The translations under genes were made by a program, and so were the position numbers. Positions 6,601 to 7,002 of a stretch of 7,002 bases of DNA are shown piece by piece. The DNA comes from Planctomycetaceae bacterium. Its GTDB lineage: Bacteria > Planctomycetota > Planctomycetia > Pirellulales > Thermoguttaceae. How positions within the stretch are numbered: the stretch's first letter is position 1; each line of letters opens with the position of its first letter. The notes under the pieces are model-generated. The model did not search any database, was not told where the DNA came from, and saw only the letters and a list, made by a program, of their open reading frames with translations. The stretch spans positions 1 through 7,002 of the forward strand of contig JAISQH010000498.1 of assembly GCA_031274385.1 (NCBI GenBank), written 5' to 3'.

Positions 6601-7002
6601 GCCGTTTGAAATTCATTATTCATGTATAAAAAGCCGCCGCCGCTAACTGCCCGGTTTTCGTTATAAAGAGTATCTTTATTAACTGTTATTATAACTTCAC
6701 CATTATTGTTGTAAATTCCGCCGCCATATTGTGACGCCGCATTATTGTTGAATTCGGGATTAATGAGTGTTGTTGTACCGAAATCGTTGTAAAAGGCTCC
6801 GCCTGATTCTGCCGAATTACCATAAAAAGAACCGTTGGTAATAGATAACGTATCATAATTCACTAAAGCCCCGCCATATCGGGACGCAATGTTTTCTGTA
6901 AATGTTGCACTATTTGTAATGGACATGATTCCGTAATTGAAAAGTCCTCCGCCGTCCATGGCAATATTATTTTCAAAAACTGCATTGGAAATATGAACAT
7001 TT
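3690..7002 (-). CDS. Autotransporter with Pmp/PATR-type beta-helix passenger, 5'-truncated
   Basis: The frame is open to the right window edge and stops at TGA 3690-3692. This gives 1103 visible residues; the signal peptide and first part of the passenger are missing. The ATG at 6959 is internal, because the upstream codons continue the same repeat (FENNIA before MDGGG). Residues about 1-125 hold four to five Pmp-like repeats of roughly 22-26 residues with the F-x-x-N and GG[AG][ILF] signature. Residues about 170-610 are beta-helix repeats of the autotransporter-associated (PATR) type, clearest at 472-505 (KSGNGTLILEADNNSYHGDV...). They end with GATLSGNGFIG and GGSLAPG near 585-608. A passenger-end region follows to about 725, then a helical linker with AFAQLHGEIFATGQDVV (775-791), and a beta-barrel domain from about 825 to the end. 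The last residue is Trp, preceded by alternating hydrophobics as in outer-membrane barrels. The protein should be exported by a type V route and displayed on the surface, probably in adhesion. Oddly, five Cys (809, 812, 815, 816, 821) cluster just before the barrel. Confidence 0.9.
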   Translation of the reverse strand, partial: NVHISNAVFENNIAMDGGGLFNYGIMSITNSATFTENIASRYGGALVNYDTLSITNGSFYGNSAESGGAFYNDFGTTTLINPEFNNNAASQYGGGIYNNNGEVIITVNKDTLYNENRAVSGGGFLYMNNEFQTASTVFDITDSSTLTIGSSTATDRTLDSIASATEDVLLRKINAGTLVLNANNSEYIGTFEIEGGNVAISKADQIGARLGIVYFSGTELDAAHTARIQITDDIVFDSFGNDNHQLIIKTGKAGGFTVDADKTLSVINMVSNGSGGAVTIQEQGTFVLEGNGMIQYKGNTDSIGKNDIDIASEAVLQINPGATGIIEFHDSIRGTENSQVVLNGTGHVLFWNTSNMAGNTSIRQGYFVLEESDESDTAGIYGTTLSGNIEVIDQGTIVLKHGTQLNAQQLIFNGGTLEVSGTLPVSETDSATISVGNGGILIGEEGVVIRIESDHQLSIHDQISEIEDQTGVITKSGNGTLILEADNNSYHGDVNINEGTLSATHSNALGTGQIQNESTLKLLFNGTFNNDFSGEGLLITEGDIILLGDHNRHTGTADVRMGQLQFGNENILSFQSQADYNVWNGATLSGNGFIGSLIIQDGGSLAPGIDSDNNKIGTIESAKSVTFEKGSIFIVDIDAARSYQIDETSPSSDRLVVHENVVIVTDATLDISVLNSAQISGERRYLIIDTEEGVEGLFSNYVEKAGYGFSQEIDGQDLYLVLKTTPGFEIRGTPNARRAGYGMNHIIQAGRAGELGRLYDAISNLPANSDLLPEAFAQLHGEIFATGQDVVTMSQRKFLQIIPQQDFECDPCSQCCRINSCPIRRWGMFTGDFNHRGHIGPYSGYDFRTAGIAFGLENTGMLYYTRTGIAFDYENGFQDYNSICSTGTINTFRTLFYTKLQRDNWYLNEYIGYAKNWHKTKRRIDIGSEPANFVAATQAKYNDNLISAGVELGRTLSAGLARITSSFGLHYIYIATPAIRETGGNEANLAVAKSNYHSLRVPLGIKLQRNFVTNRICWTPELHTFYIAELMDDHARVWTTYNAVSDSRAFYADSGHWGHHSVRLGMGLRGIVTEQCDLQINYDYEFYQRTNREELILSVLLYW

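Noticed and set aside
3788..6616. Short frames on both strands inside the autotransporter gene
   Set aside because: The autotransporter frame explains the whole stretch with continuous repeats and a barrel. The others have no family resemblance.

Overview
The window looks like an AT-rich piece of a planctomycete-type genome (Planctomycetota or a close PVC relative). Three signs point that way. The leftmost gene has an N-terminal 'LE-x-LE-x-R-x-ML' motif like the planctomycete LEPR-XLL secretion-associated motif, followed by Calx-beta-like domains. There is a SPINDLY/OGT-type glycosyltransferase. There is also a large surface autotransporter built from Pmp-like and PATR-like beta-helix repeats. 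This assignment is an inference from domain content; there is no rRNA or other marker gene here.

All three sizeable genes are on the minus strand, so transcription runs from high to low coordinates. (i) 7002-3690: a 5'-truncated type V autotransporter, with a beta-helix passenger followed by a complete C-terminal beta-barrel. (ii) 3689-2228: about 1.46 kb without a convincing gene. It is full of repeats: a 155-bp MITE-like element with a 4-bp target duplication, a diverged direct repeat of about 135 bp that lies once on each side of it, a 17-bp inverted repeat, and a short GC-richer islet. (iii) 2227-710: a GT41-family glycosyltransferase, preceded by a plausible sigma70-type promoter and a roughly 200-nt leader that can fold into several hairpins. 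(iv) 667-1: a 3'-truncated LEPR/Calx-beta surface protein only 42 bp downstream of the transferase, so the two may be cotranscribed.

Together the genes suggest a cell-surface locus: two large exported proteins around a cytoplasmic protein glycosyltransferase. GT41 includes HMW1C-type enzymes that glycosylate autotransported adhesins before export. A substrate relationship is therefore plausible, but it is not shown by the sequence. The most unusual items are the cysteine cluster at the entrance of the autotransporter barrel, the complete MITE with its target duplication, and the structured leader before the glycosyltransferase.
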